Source of the DNA: Typha latifolia
Taxonomy: Eukaryota > Streptophyta > Magnoliopsida > Poales > Typhaceae
DNA length: 64,000 nt
Assembly: GCA_019914945.1 (NCBI GenBank)
Contig: CM034110.1
Span: 4,791,808-4,855,807 of the forward strand
Direction: 5' to 3'
This document shows, piece after piece, positions 1 to 12,700 of this stretch; within the stretch, counting starts at the first letter, position 1; every line of letters begins with the position of its first letter. A program made the position numbers and the translations under genes. The notes below the pieces were generated by a model. That model searched no databases, had not been told where the DNA came from, and saw nothing but the letters and a program-made list of their open reading frames with translations.

Positions 1-3000
1 TGTAACAGTCGCTTGGATCAAATTGGATTTTTTTAATTACGTAAATTCCAAATATTATTTAAAAATGCAGAAATATTTCTAAAAATTTAGAAAAATTTGA
101 CAAAAACTGAGAAAAGAGATTAAAGAGAGCAAGTGGAAGAAAACCAAACAAAAGAAAGAAAAATTATGATGTAGTGAAGAAGAAACTAGAAGAAAAGAAG
201 ATAGAGTGGAAGAAATGAAAAAACTCAGAGAGAAATAAAATTAAAAAAATACCTATCGAAGTTCGTCGGAGTTAGATCTGTGTCGCCGGAGTTCGCCGGA
301 GCTTAATCTCTCCATAAGAAAAACAATGGCTATATGGTGAGGAGAGAAAGAGAAAAAAAGAGTGAAAAAGAGAGTGAGAAGAAAGAGCAAAAGAGCGAAT
401 GAGAGAAAGAGAAAGAGAGAGTTCGGATCTGGCCTGGATCGTGATTGGTCGATCCGGCAAACCATGATTAAAACTAATATCTAGTAGAATGACGAGTAGG
501 ATCAAAGACTTTATTTGCTAGCACAAGAATAACATAAGAATGTTGCATTAAATACTATCAATATTCTTCAAAACTCATTCACTGATAATATTACTCGTTG
601 TAACGTCTTACATAGTTTTCATACAAATAGAAATTTTGTAATTCTCTTATAATATAATATGGATATTGAACATGCATGAGAATCACCAGCACAGGCATAC
701 TATAAGCATATATAGATTATGGATATAGAGTATGATAAGAGTGTTGTGGCTCTAGTGGGTGTGATTGACATGATGGTAATAATAATGGACTCATATTATC
801 CTATGGGTGCACCTCACCTAATATCTTGCTACATATAGACTCAAGTCCTCTATAAAACCTCTCTGAGAAGGTTGTGTAATAGGGATGTATGTCTTATCTC
901 CATCATTGTCACTGCCAAACTGAGTCTCGTCATTATCATATCTAATCTCATCATGATCAATTTTATCTAAGCCTTCTAAATGATCAATAGATTAGTTGAT
1001 TTGATAATGATTGATGAAAATAAAAAAAAATTATAAAAAGAGGCTCCACATGGCACAATGACTGGCCGCGACCGTATTGGACAACACACGGCCTCGACAC
1101 CCACCCGTGCCGTGCCATTACTTCCATGGCAAGTGCTAGTCAGCATGGTCATCCATGTTTACGAGTGAAGTAAATCGTCAGTTTTTTTTTCAAAGTTAAT
1201 GGAGTGCGTCTAAATGACCAAAATGCACTCATCATATTTATTAGGCAAAATAGATGGGTTATTGATCTGATTTTTTAAAATCCATATTTATCTTATTTTT
1301 AGATGTGACTATTAAGCTTCATAAAATCCCAAGTTTTATAAAACTTACCAGAAAGTAAGAGAATAAAACATCTGGGTATTCTTTGAAGAGAAATAAACTT
1401 ATACAAGAGGGGAAGGATATTTTTGTCCATAAAATGTTAAAAATGGAGACAATTCATCCCGCCATTTAAGTTTTGAAATATTTTGAATGCACTCCATTAA
1501 TTTGGATGGAAAACCTAACGAATTCACTTTAGTCATAAAATTATAGGGGGATAAAGTGATTTTGGGCATAAGTATAAGGGCTAAAATGTATTTAACCCCA
1601 AATAAATCTAATCGAAAGTTTTTCATAAAAAACTTTTATCCAATTCAATATTATTTTGAATGATAAGGAATTTAAGAAGACATGAGTAGGAACTTGCCTT
1701 GATTTCGAGGTGCTTCATTAATTTTTTTTCTTTTTTCTTCTCTTTCCTATCTTTTTCTCTCTTGGTACAGTTTGCTCTCTTATTTTTTCCTCTCTATTCT
1801 CTATCTCTCTTCCATTTTCTATCTCTCTTTTGTATAGCAATATCGCTATAGTGCCGACCCACTCCCTCTCTTAAACTATCACCCTAGGGGGTTTCTTTTT
1901 CTCTAACCTGCACGGCACCCTCTATTTATACATGGAAAAAGAGTTACTGTATCCTAATACGAAAGGATTCTAATCTCTTTCCTTATTTAAAGAGATACCT
2001 AATAAATAAAAAAATATTGATTTGATTTAATCCAAACCCTAAAAGTAAATGATGAAACTAAAACTTATTATTTAGGTTGTCATAGAATCCACAAATAGGA
2101 ATATTAAAGCAAGAATGGCCGTGCCGGTGGCGGCATGGCACTTGGCACGGGGTGCGCCAACGGCGCACCCCTGTGCCTTCGACTTGGCTGTGTGCCGGTT
2201 TTCGTGCCAATATAGAGCCATTTTTTTAAAATTTTTTTGAGTTTTGTCAATTATAATCAAATCAACTTTAATCGTTTTCTTAGCAAATATGGTTATGAAT
2301 TATGGAGCCAATTTTTTTTTAATTTTTTCTTAATTCCATCAATCATCATCAATCAACTTTAATATTATATATTGAATGTTATTATGTTTTCAATTATATT
2401 ATGGAATATTTCAATCATATTATTGAATGTTTAATCATTAATATTAATTTTATTGAATGCATTCAATTATATTATGTATTGAATAATAATTGTATTTGAC
2501 TATTGCTTAATTTTAAATAAAACATGTCATTTACAAAAATAATCTAAAGATAATACACTATAATATAAATTTTAATATATATTTAAACCAAAAATCAAAG
2601 ATTGACATATTGAAGACCAAAAACATCTCTAAATATCCTAAAATTTTTATTAAAATTATTTTAAATGTGTGCCAGTGTTGTACGCAAGAGTGTGCTGATG
2701 GTGGTACGGCCATTGTCATATTAAAGTAGTACACTCTATCTGACTGTCTGATATAAGCAACTAGAAAATTTTATTTGACAGTATATACTATTCTTATTTC
2801 TTCGATGCTGTCCGTATACCAGTATTGATATATATATATATAGCACGGTTCAGAGAAACACTAGTAATGATCACTTTTATAAGTGCTATCAAACTTAACA
2901 ATCCCAACTTTTTCACCTTGATTGTCGTCTTATCTGTGTGGCTCAGTGCTTACCAAGATACCATGACTTTGCCTCAGCGGCATTGACATAGGGACTATCT

Positions 3001-3700
3001 TGGAATTCTGCACTTTAATGCCTTTGGTCCAAGCTAGAACAGGCCTATTTGGCACATGGACATGCAACCCTCGGTCCAAGCATGACAACTGCTATAAACA
3101 TCACCTTACTTTTGTTTATTAATGAGTTTTGAGTTTGTCTACAGTCATGAATTATTTACTCAACAAACAGAGATACTGAGGAAAAATTATGTTATGTTTT
3201 TATTTCAGTTACAGTTTGGACCATCATGTATAAATAGTTAATACTTAATAGTTTACATATAAATTACGTATAAATAGTTAATACTTAATACTTATGTTTT
3301 TATATGATATAATAACTAAGTTGATACATTTTACTATAATATTCACTAAGGACTGTGAGAAGAGGCTGTTGGTGTTTAGGCTTTGAGCTCTAACTAAGAA
3401 ATAGTGTAGGGTTAATTGGATGTTAAAGTCTCAAATGACATCTTTCTTACTCTCAAGAGTCATGTACTTCCTTTGAAGCTAAAAATATGAATTTAGTTTC
3501 CCCTCACTAATAATTTGTTAAGTTGATACAGTGCAGACTCCAGCAAAAAGAAATATTTCTGGTAGATCAGTAACATCAGTTAGTGGCAGATATGTTTATC
3601 TCTTTATATTTAAGAATTTTGATATTGGAAATATGGAATAGTATCAATGTATTTCAATTTTCTAAGAATACTATTTCTTAAAGAGGACCATATGCATCAG
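1..3700. other. AT-rich non-coding stretch (intron or upstream flank)
   Basis: No coding segment is convincing here. The short open frames near 250-500 lie in GA/CT-rich low-complexity sequence. Because position 3701 begins an internal exon of the mannosidase gene in phase 0, at least the right part of this stretch should be intron. Earlier exons, including the catalytic half, must lie further left or be missing. A dispersed repeat lies at about 2080-2710. Confidence 0.5.
2080..2710. repeat. Dispersed repeat, copy 1 (mate at about 18600-19160)
   Basis: This segment shares order and wording with 18600-19160. Both have GC-rich blocks built on 'ggcac/gtgcc', then an AT-rich stretch with 'attgaat...attatgt', then 'aataatctaa(a/g)gataa' and 'ctaaatacccta/ctaaatatccta', then 'tgtgccagtg'. 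No coding capacity is visible in either copy. The class is unknown; it could be a decayed non-autonomous transposon. Confidence 0.45.
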
Positions 3701-6700
3701 GTGGATTTGCCTATACAACAGACCTATCTTTGGTATGGTTCAAGTGGCGGTGATGCAGACCCACAGGTTTGTCTCTTGAATGTAATTGACCAAATTTAAC
3801 TTTAACAAATATCCTATTTCAAGCTTATTCTGATTAATTACAATGAAGTTGATATTCTATTAGGCATCTGGTGCATACATTTTCAGACCAAATGGTGCTC
3901 CACCAACACTTGCTTCTAGATCGGTAATTCAAATTCATGTCTCAATTTTCTACTCTTACAAATTATTAGGTTTCAACCTTCAATTTAATAGAACAGTGCA
4001 CATGTTGTACATTATTCCAGGACCTATTAAACATACCCTGGACAGATTACTGTCGTAATGCAAATACATGTACTGATTAAAATTAAAACTGGAACAAAAT
4101 ATCAATTTTATCAATCAGGTCCTGTTAAATCAATTAGATTATACGTTTATTAGAGTGTGACATGGTGTATTATTCTATGTGAAAAGTGGTGGTTATTCTT
4201 CACCCCAAACTTTGCCGGAATATTCCTGACAGATACCTCTTTTAATATTCTTGTGCATCATTGATTGATTTCAGGTATCTTTGAAGGTTTTACGTGGCCC
4301 GCTTGTAGATGAAGTCCATCAACAGTTTAATTCATGGATATATCAGGTTAGATATCAAATTTTGTTCTTTTAGCCTTTGAGGTCAACTATATTTCAAGAT
4401 TTCGTGCATACGATATCTTGGCAGTTATTACCTAATAACAACAGAGAGCCTTTAGTCCTAATGATGTACAACGAGAGTATTGGTGAAGAACAAAATAACA
4501 AAACCTATGGAATCCACGAATAGGTTATTGGAATCCATCAACGAGAAAAGTAGTCAATCTCAAAATATCAAATATTCACTAATCTTCAACAAGAACATCT
4601 CAAGCCTTTATATAGGTGAAAAGAACAAAAGAGAAATAGGCCAAAATACCCTAACATATAAAGACCAAAATACCCTTAACATCAAACTCCCTACCTTATG
4701 GCCTGTCGTCAGCCAGACTATCACTAGATGGGCTGCCCTCTTATGCCAATGCGAGCACACATGTCTCAAGGTGGTATCAGCATCAGCTCTCTTGGGGTGG
4801 AAGAAACTTAGACTCAATTGAGTGGAGCTGAGGCAAGATGTTTGAATCGATCTGCTGTAGCTCCTTTGGAGTAATCTACATATTGTCAGACTATGAGCGG
4901 CCTCTTCATTGGACTAGGAAATGGTGAACTCTTCATTTAGTATTAGATGTTGCCTATTTGCCCAAAATAGCCTCCATCTTTTCCTTTCGTGTGAATGGAA
5001 AAAGAGAAGTGGTGGATCGGAAACAAATATATCTAGAGAGGTAGAAGTGGGTGTATCATATGGATCATCTAGGATGGTCAGAGGAGGTTTATAAGCAACT
5101 AAGTCTTTAATATTAAAAGTGGAACTAATGCCATAATTCGAGGGAATATCGATAACATAAGTATAAGGTCCTAAACGTTTCAATGTTTGGAAAGGTCCGA
5201 CACTAGTAGTAGCTTGCAGTTGTTGCAGAGTTGGGCAGTGTCGGGTGAGGGGTTTGGATGGGTGGATGTCCAAGAGTGGGTTTGGGTGAGTTTTTCTATC
5301 GCCATCTCAGGCTCATGTTGCAGTGGATGTAGTCCTCCCTTTCCTCACTTGGTTCTTTAGCGGGAGACGATTTGTGTGCCCTTTGGGCCCTATATCTTGT
5401 TTTTCTTGCTTGTCGTAGATTGGTTGGTAGTTGGTGGCGAGGGCTTTCATCAACGCCCGTCGGTGATTCTTGCTTCTTCCACCCTTAGGGATTCATAGGG
5501 CTACATGTCTTTAATTGTCGGATCGTGACGGAGCCGTAGGCTTACTTAAGGTCTTTGTGCCTACGAATCTATTAGGATCATATCTTTATTGCTGTGTTTT
5601 TATCTTTGCCCTTGGGCATGGTACTTTTGCTTTTTTTCTCAGTGATATCTACTGGAATAGCCAAGTATGGGGTCACCTTGTTCCCCCTCTTTTCTTTGTA
5701 TTAGATTGTATTGGTTGTATCAATGTTTGAGCTAATGGAATAATCTCCATATAGGCATTCTTTAAAAAGAAATTCATGAGAGTATAACATTAGTAGAAAA
5801 CTACAAATCACTACCCATCGTGCCCACATTGAATGATGCAGTGACTTGAAATGCTCTTTGTCACCTCTAGGATGACATTACAGTGTTGATGGCTTGATGC
5901 CGACACTATCAATAGTTGCTAAAGGCCATCTAATGCAGTAGTGCTTCCTGTAGTGTTGCACATTATGTGTAGTGTCACGACTTGAATTCAGAATTGAGAT
6001 ATACGAAGCCTTAACAAATAAACTTCCCAAATCCACAATATAAAAGAATTCGATATGAACTAATAAGTGTAAGTGAATAATTAATAAAACTCCAAAGGTA
6101 ATAGCGGAAACCAAATTTGATAGTGTCAAGGCAATAGATAGTGTTCAAATGTTAACAACATTTAATACAACTAAAAGTAAAAGATTAAATCTTAAGTGAA
6201 AGTAGAGTCCTAGTGTATCACGTTCAGTTGCCACATTGTCCAACATTTGAAAATGTTAGGGTTGGGTTGGGGGGTGGTTTATGAGCTAGTTATTTTAGTT
6301 CCGTGAGTGAATCTCACTCAAGGCTCCACCGTATATAATAAACATTAGGCATGCTCATAGCTAGAATGATAAGAGACAAGTAATAATAATATATTGATAA
6401 CATGCTTAAGATTTCATCATGTGGAACCTCAATCTCAAATAAATGTCATATTGTTCATTTTTGGGTCTGAACCCGTAAATATATTAAGGATAAACATCTT
6501 TTCATTATAGAACACATCCCGTATGAAATAGCTCCGTTTGGACCAACTAGAGCCTATTGGTTCAATGGATAAAAAACTTTTTTATGATGATCCTTGGAAC
6601 ACTATTTGAATTCTTATCAAACCGCGCTGCCGCTCTATCACCATTCGAATGCTTGGTAGTATCATTCAAATGTTAATTTGATCTTCTCATTTTTCTTTCT

Positions 6701-9700
6701 TTCTTTCTGTATATTTATATTGTTCATCAACTATCTGAAAACTTAAGGTGTTATAGAACGGTAATTTTTTATATTTTATATTCTAACATGCCCTCTCACT
6801 TTTGGGATTGATCTATTTTGAGAGGCCCAATAAGTGGATTTGAATTTAATAGGTGGAGGTTTTCTATATTTTAAGGCAAAGATGGACATGACATTGGTTT
6901 TATTTGCTTATTTATGGAACTTCTCCTAATGGAGACTCTCTAAAGAGTTTTGGCAGGGAGTAGCAAGAGAACATGTCCTTTATATAGGGGATGCATTGCT
7001 ACAACTATTCATTCCCAGACAATGTGGACTAAATAAAAAATTCATGATTTCTCTTGACAGAGTGTTTATGAAATTTCTAGAGGGAAACTTGAATTTCACC
7101 AATTGCTATATTAGACACTTGCCTCTTATGCATGCTTTTGTTTTCTATTATTTAAGAAAATACCCTACAACTCCATATTCATTAACAAATTTTCACTAAA
7201 CCTACTGTTTCATTCATGTAACATGTATTAATATTTTGACATAGCTGCATTAACTCATCAATGCCATGGAAAGGTATCACACAAAATTGTCTTATTTCAG
7301 GTCACTAGACTTTATAAGAACAAGGAGCATGCAGAAATTGAATACACTGTGAGTTATTTTTGCTTATTTGAACAGCTTATGCTATGTTTAGTATAATTTG
7401 ATTCGACTTTCAGAATTATCCATCTTTACATGCTTTTTGTCCACCATATTCACCAGCAATTTTATTCTCTTGTACTTCAGATTGGGCCTATTCCTACTGA
7501 TGATGGTATTGGAAAGGAGGTTGTCACACGACTGACAGCAAATATGGTTACCAAGGGGACATTTTATACAGATACGAATGGAAGAGATTTCTTAAAACGG
7601 GTACTTATCAGAATCTTTCCCCTATAATGTCTTAAATGCACAGAATGTGAAATTGTATTGATATCGATTTCTTACTTGTTTCTTTGTCACATAACATCCT
7701 TTTGATCTGTAGTTTGTGTAATCTTTTATGGTCGGATCCTTAATGCGATGAAGCAAGCATGCACCTTTAGATTTCAGTAGGAGAAACTACCATGATATGA
7801 AAATGCTAGTTTCTTTTTCACACTAATTTCTTTTTGCAACTTCAGATGACTTTGGATATTGTTGGTAACTTGGTGCTTGAAAATCATTCCTTGATCGTGT
7901 AACTTTTATTAATTTAAACTGTAAAGTGAAGTAGAATTTATCATGAATTTTGATCCATAACTTAGATAAGTGGATCAACTTCTTTTTTCAGTATGCACCA
8001 ATAATATTTTGTATCCTATATTTGCTACAATGTTGCTTCAAGGTATGCCCATTTAGAAGAACAGATTGTCATGCTTTCATTATAAGGTGAGGTTTTCACT
8101 AATTGGAGTCTAAAGCATGAGAAACAGTGTAATTTCTATATGCGCACCTACCAAATGTCATACAATTTTGGTTAGGTTATTTTTATGTCATAAAGAAGAT
8201 GGAATACAGGCAAGCATTGCACATATATTTTTGTTTGTCTTTGGCTCTTCCAAGATTATAATATTTTTTCATAGTCTTATTATTTCTTGAGACTTTAAAT
8301 CAACAATACAGTTTTTTTTTATAGGTACGAGATCATAGGGATGATTGGAATCTCCAAGTGACTCAGCCAGTTGCAGGAAACTACTATCCGGTATTTATTT
8401 AAGATCTGCAATTATATGTTGGTCATGCAACTTGTTCCTTTTTGTACCACAAAAGCATAATGTAATTAGACAAATTCGAATTGTGCTTTTTTGTAATCAA
8501 CCAGTTTTCATATGCGAAGCTTTAATTAGGAAGTCATTAGGTTATCTGATGTAAAAGGGCCGTAGAAAATTGTTTGTTTATTGTCCCTCTCTCTATTTAT
8601 CATAAAATTTTTGGAAAAGAATACTATTTTTCTAGCCACTGATCACACCTAAAATCACAGAAAGGCAACATAAGGTGTAGAGAGAAAATGAAATTACTTT
8701 CTTTCACCTTGGGATAAACTTTTTTTTAATTCCAAAATATATTCAATAGATAAAATGTTATAAACCATTTCCCAAATATTTGCTTACAATATGAAGTCTA
8801 GGTTGTGTATATATGTATATTACATAAGACTATAAACTTTAAATAAAGCTTGTGAAAAAGTTACAACACTTTTATGATCATAGAGGACAGCTTGAAGTTC
8901 AAAGTTGCCGTGCTAGCGGCACATGATGTATCGATATTGGCTTTGCACAGCACATTTGTAACACCCCAATTTTATAAAAGATAAACTCCATGCGTCACAG
9001 AGCCTGCTCCCCCCGTCCTCTCTTTTCTTCTTCTTCCTCTTCCCTTGTCGTGCACGCCATCTTCCCCACCTCCATTAACCCCATCTCCCCCTCCCCCACC
9101 ACACCACTTCTTCACCTCACTACCTCTCTCCCTCTCCTCTCTCTCTCAAGTTGCCGACGCTGGAGCCGATGAAGCCCCGGACCAAGAGTCGTCGAGCTTG
9201 CCGACCAACCCCCCTTTGGTAAGCCCTCCCTTTTTCCTTTTTCTCCCGTTTTACTTACCCTCCTCGGCCTCGTGCTGAGCCACCGCCGGCACCATCGGCC
9301 TCGTGCCGCGCCGCCAGCGCCGCAGCCCTAGGGGCTTTCCCACTCCCCCTCCGTCTCCTCCCTCGGAAGGAAAATACTGAGGGAGGGTCGGGGGTTGTTT
9401 AACCCCCCAAAACAACCCCCGCACCCCCCTTAGTGGGCTGCAATCAGACCGCAGCCCACTGAGCCCCTTGGTAGGCTGCGGTCAGACCGCAGCCCACCTA
9501 GGGATGGCCCGTGTGCTGTGGTCACCGCAGCCCACCAAGGGGCTCAGGGGGTGTGGGGGGTTAAACAACCCCCTACCCTCCCTCAGTATTTCCCTTCCGA
9601 GGGAGGAGACAGAGGGGGAGTGGGAAAGCCCCTGGGGCTGCGGCGCTGGCAGTACGGCACGAGGCCGAGGAGGGTAAGTAAAAGGGGAGAAAAAGGAAAA

Positions 9701-12700
9701 AGGGAGGAGGGCTTACCGAAAGGGGGTTAGTCGGCAAGCTCGACGGCTCTCGGTCCGGGGCTTCGTCAGCTCCGGCGTCGGCAACCCGAGAGAGAGGAGA
9801 GGTAGTGAGGTGGAGAAGTGGTGTGGTGGGGGAGGGGGAGATGGGGTTAATGGAGGTGGGGAAGGTGGCGTGCAAAGCAAGGGAAGAGGAAGAAGAAGAA
9901 AAGAGAGGACGGGGGGCAGGCTCTGTGACGCACGTGCTCGGCGCGTGCGTCACGAGGTTTTTTTTTTGTTTTTTAAATTGGGGTGTTACAACTATCCCCA
10001 ACAATAAGAAATTTCGCCCTCGAAATTACGCACCTGAGTCGATAAATAAATGAGGGTAAGTAAACTGAATCTCCTTCTCAGGCTCCCATGTAGCTTTCTC
10101 TACTCCATGGTGCCGCCAAAGGACCTTGACCAAAGGTACGACTCTTCTTCACACATCTGTCAATGATCTGTACTGGTTGCTCCTCATAGGACAAGTCATT
10201 TCTCAGCTGGATAGGTTCTTCCCTCAAAACATGTGACTAGTCATTCAGATACTTTCTCAAAACCGACACATGGAACACATTATGAATCTGAGATAGCTCT
10301 GATGGCAAATCCACCCGGTAAGCAATCGGTCCTATCCGTGCCAAGATCTTATAAGGGTCTATATATCAAGGGCTCAGCTTGCCCTTTTTTCCAAATCGAA
10401 ATACCCTTTTCTACGGCGAGACCTTGAGGAAGACTTTGTCCCCGACCAGAAACTTTAGATCTCAACGTCGACGGTCAGCATAGCTCTTCTGTAGACTTTG
10501 GGCAACCTGCAAGTGTTCCTGTGCTTTCCGCACCGTGTCCATGGTCTCCTGGATCAGCTCTGAGCTCTCTATCTTCCGTTCCCCCACTTCATCCCAACTG
10601 ATAGGTGTCCGACATTTCCGTCCATATAAAGCTTCATAGGGGGGCATCCCAATGCTGGAGTGATGACTATTATTATAGGCGAACTCAATTAGGGGAAGGT
10701 ATCGATCCCAACTGAGTCCGAAGTCTGCAACTGAGGCACGTAGCATGTCCTCTAAAGTCTGAATCGTCCGCTCCGACTGACCGTCAGTCAGAGGATGATA
10801 GGCAGTGCTAAATTGCAATTTGGTACCCAATGACTTAGCAAAATGATGCCACAACCTAGAGGTGAACCTAGGGTCACGGTCAGAAGTTATAGAAACTGGT
10901 GCCCCATGGCGGGCAAAGATCTCATCCCGGAATAAAGTGGCTCTGATGATCCATAGAATTAGTGACCTGACTGAGAGGAAGTGAGCTGACTTGGTCAATC
11001 GATCCACAATCACCCATATAGAGTCCTTTTTCTTCAAGGTCTTCCGCAAACCCACCACAAAGTCCATAGTGATATGCTCCCACTTCCACTCAGGAATGGG
11101 TAAGGTCCTGAGTGTCCTAGCTGGTCTCTGATGTTCAATTTTGACCTGCTCACAAATCAAGCATCGAGCTACAAATTCTGCAATGCTCTTCTTTAGTCCC
11201 GGCCACCAGAAGTATCTACGGACATCATGGTACATCTTCGTCTCCCCAGGGTACACACTATAAGATGTCTGGTGAGCTTTCTCCAAAATCGCCCGACGGA
11301 GTTCGCCCACGTTAGGTACACAGAATCTATCTCCAAACTTCAGGGTTCCCAAATCATCAAGGCAAAAACCCTTTTTACCTGAGTCTCAAACTTGCTGGAG
11401 GACTTGCAGTAAATGTGGGTCTTCTGCCTGTGCAACTCTGATCCTCTCCGCTAGAGTCGGCCTCACAGTTAACTAGGCCAGCAGTCCAGCACCCACATCT
11501 TTAGCTATGATGTGCATGTCCATCTTCTGCAGATCTTGCAGGATATCCTTCTGCTACGTAATCAAACTAGCCAAATTCCCCATCGACTTCCTGCTCAAGG
11601 CATCAACCACCACATTTGCCTTTCCAGGGTGGTAGTTAATAGTGTAGTCATAATCATTCACCAGCTCAAGCCACCTGCGTTGTCTCTTGTTCAACTCTCT
11701 TTAGGTGAATAGGTACTTCAAACTTTTGTGGTCAGTAAAAATCTCGCACTTCTCCTCAGAGAGATAATGCCTCCAAATCTTCAGAGCGAACACTACCGCT
11801 GCTAGCTCCAAGTCGTGGGTAGGGTAGTTCCGCTCATGGTTCTTAAGCTGCCTGGATGCAACTCCGCCCTCCTGTATTAGAACACAACCCAAGCCCGAGT
11901 ATGAAGCATCACAATAGACCCTGGTAGCCCCTCCACTACGAGGAACTATAAGGACAGGTGCAGATGTAAGTCTCCTCTTCAACTCTTGGAAGCTCTCCTC
12001 ACAATCAGCTATTCATACAAAACACTGATCCTTCCAGGTTAGCTTAGTGAGGGGACTGGCAATTTTTGAAAACCCTCCCACAAAACGCCGGTAATACCCA
12101 GCCAAACCCAAGAAACTACGAACCTCCGAGACGGTACTTGGTTGCCTCCAATTGAGAACAACGGTGATCTTAGATTGATCAACCTGGATGCCCTCTCCCG
12201 AGACCACATGCCCAAGGAACACCATTTCCTCCAGCCAAAATTCACACTTGGAGAATTTAGCAAATAACTTTTCTCTCCTTAGCACCTGCAGTACCACCCG
12301 AAGATGCTCTTCATGCTCCTATTCTGAGGCAGAGTAAATCAAGATATCATCAATGAAGACCACCACGAATCGATCCAAGAAAGGGCGGAAGACTCGGTTC
12401 ATCAAGTCCATGAAGATAGCTGGTGCATTGGTCAAACCGAAAGGCATAACCAGGAACTCATACGACCCGTACCGTGTACGGAAAGCGGTTTCTGGGACAT
12501 CCGCTTTCCTAATCCTCAATTGATGATACCTAGATCTCAGATCAATCTTTGAGAAGACGCACGCCCTACACAATTGATCAAACAGGTCCTCAATGTTCGG
12601 TATGGGGTACTTATTTTTCACAGTCAGCTGGTTCAGTTGCCGATAATCAATGCAAAGGCGGAGGGTACCATCCTTCTTCTTCACAAACAGGACCGGAGTG

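Noticed and set aside
253..505. Overlapping 70-77-residue minus-strand frames
   Set aside because: Serine/leucine-rich translation of a GA-rich low-complexity tract.
3537..3575. Possible additional mannosidase exon ('TPAKRNISGRS')
   Set aside because: An acceptor-like 'gtgcag' precedes it, but there is no clear donor and the similarity is too short to support.
9573..10004. 143-residue open frame on the minus strand and several others on both strands at 8990-10053
   Set aside because: They are products of the GC-rich foldback; the predicted proteins are low-complexity Pro/Ser/Gly runs mirrored between strands.
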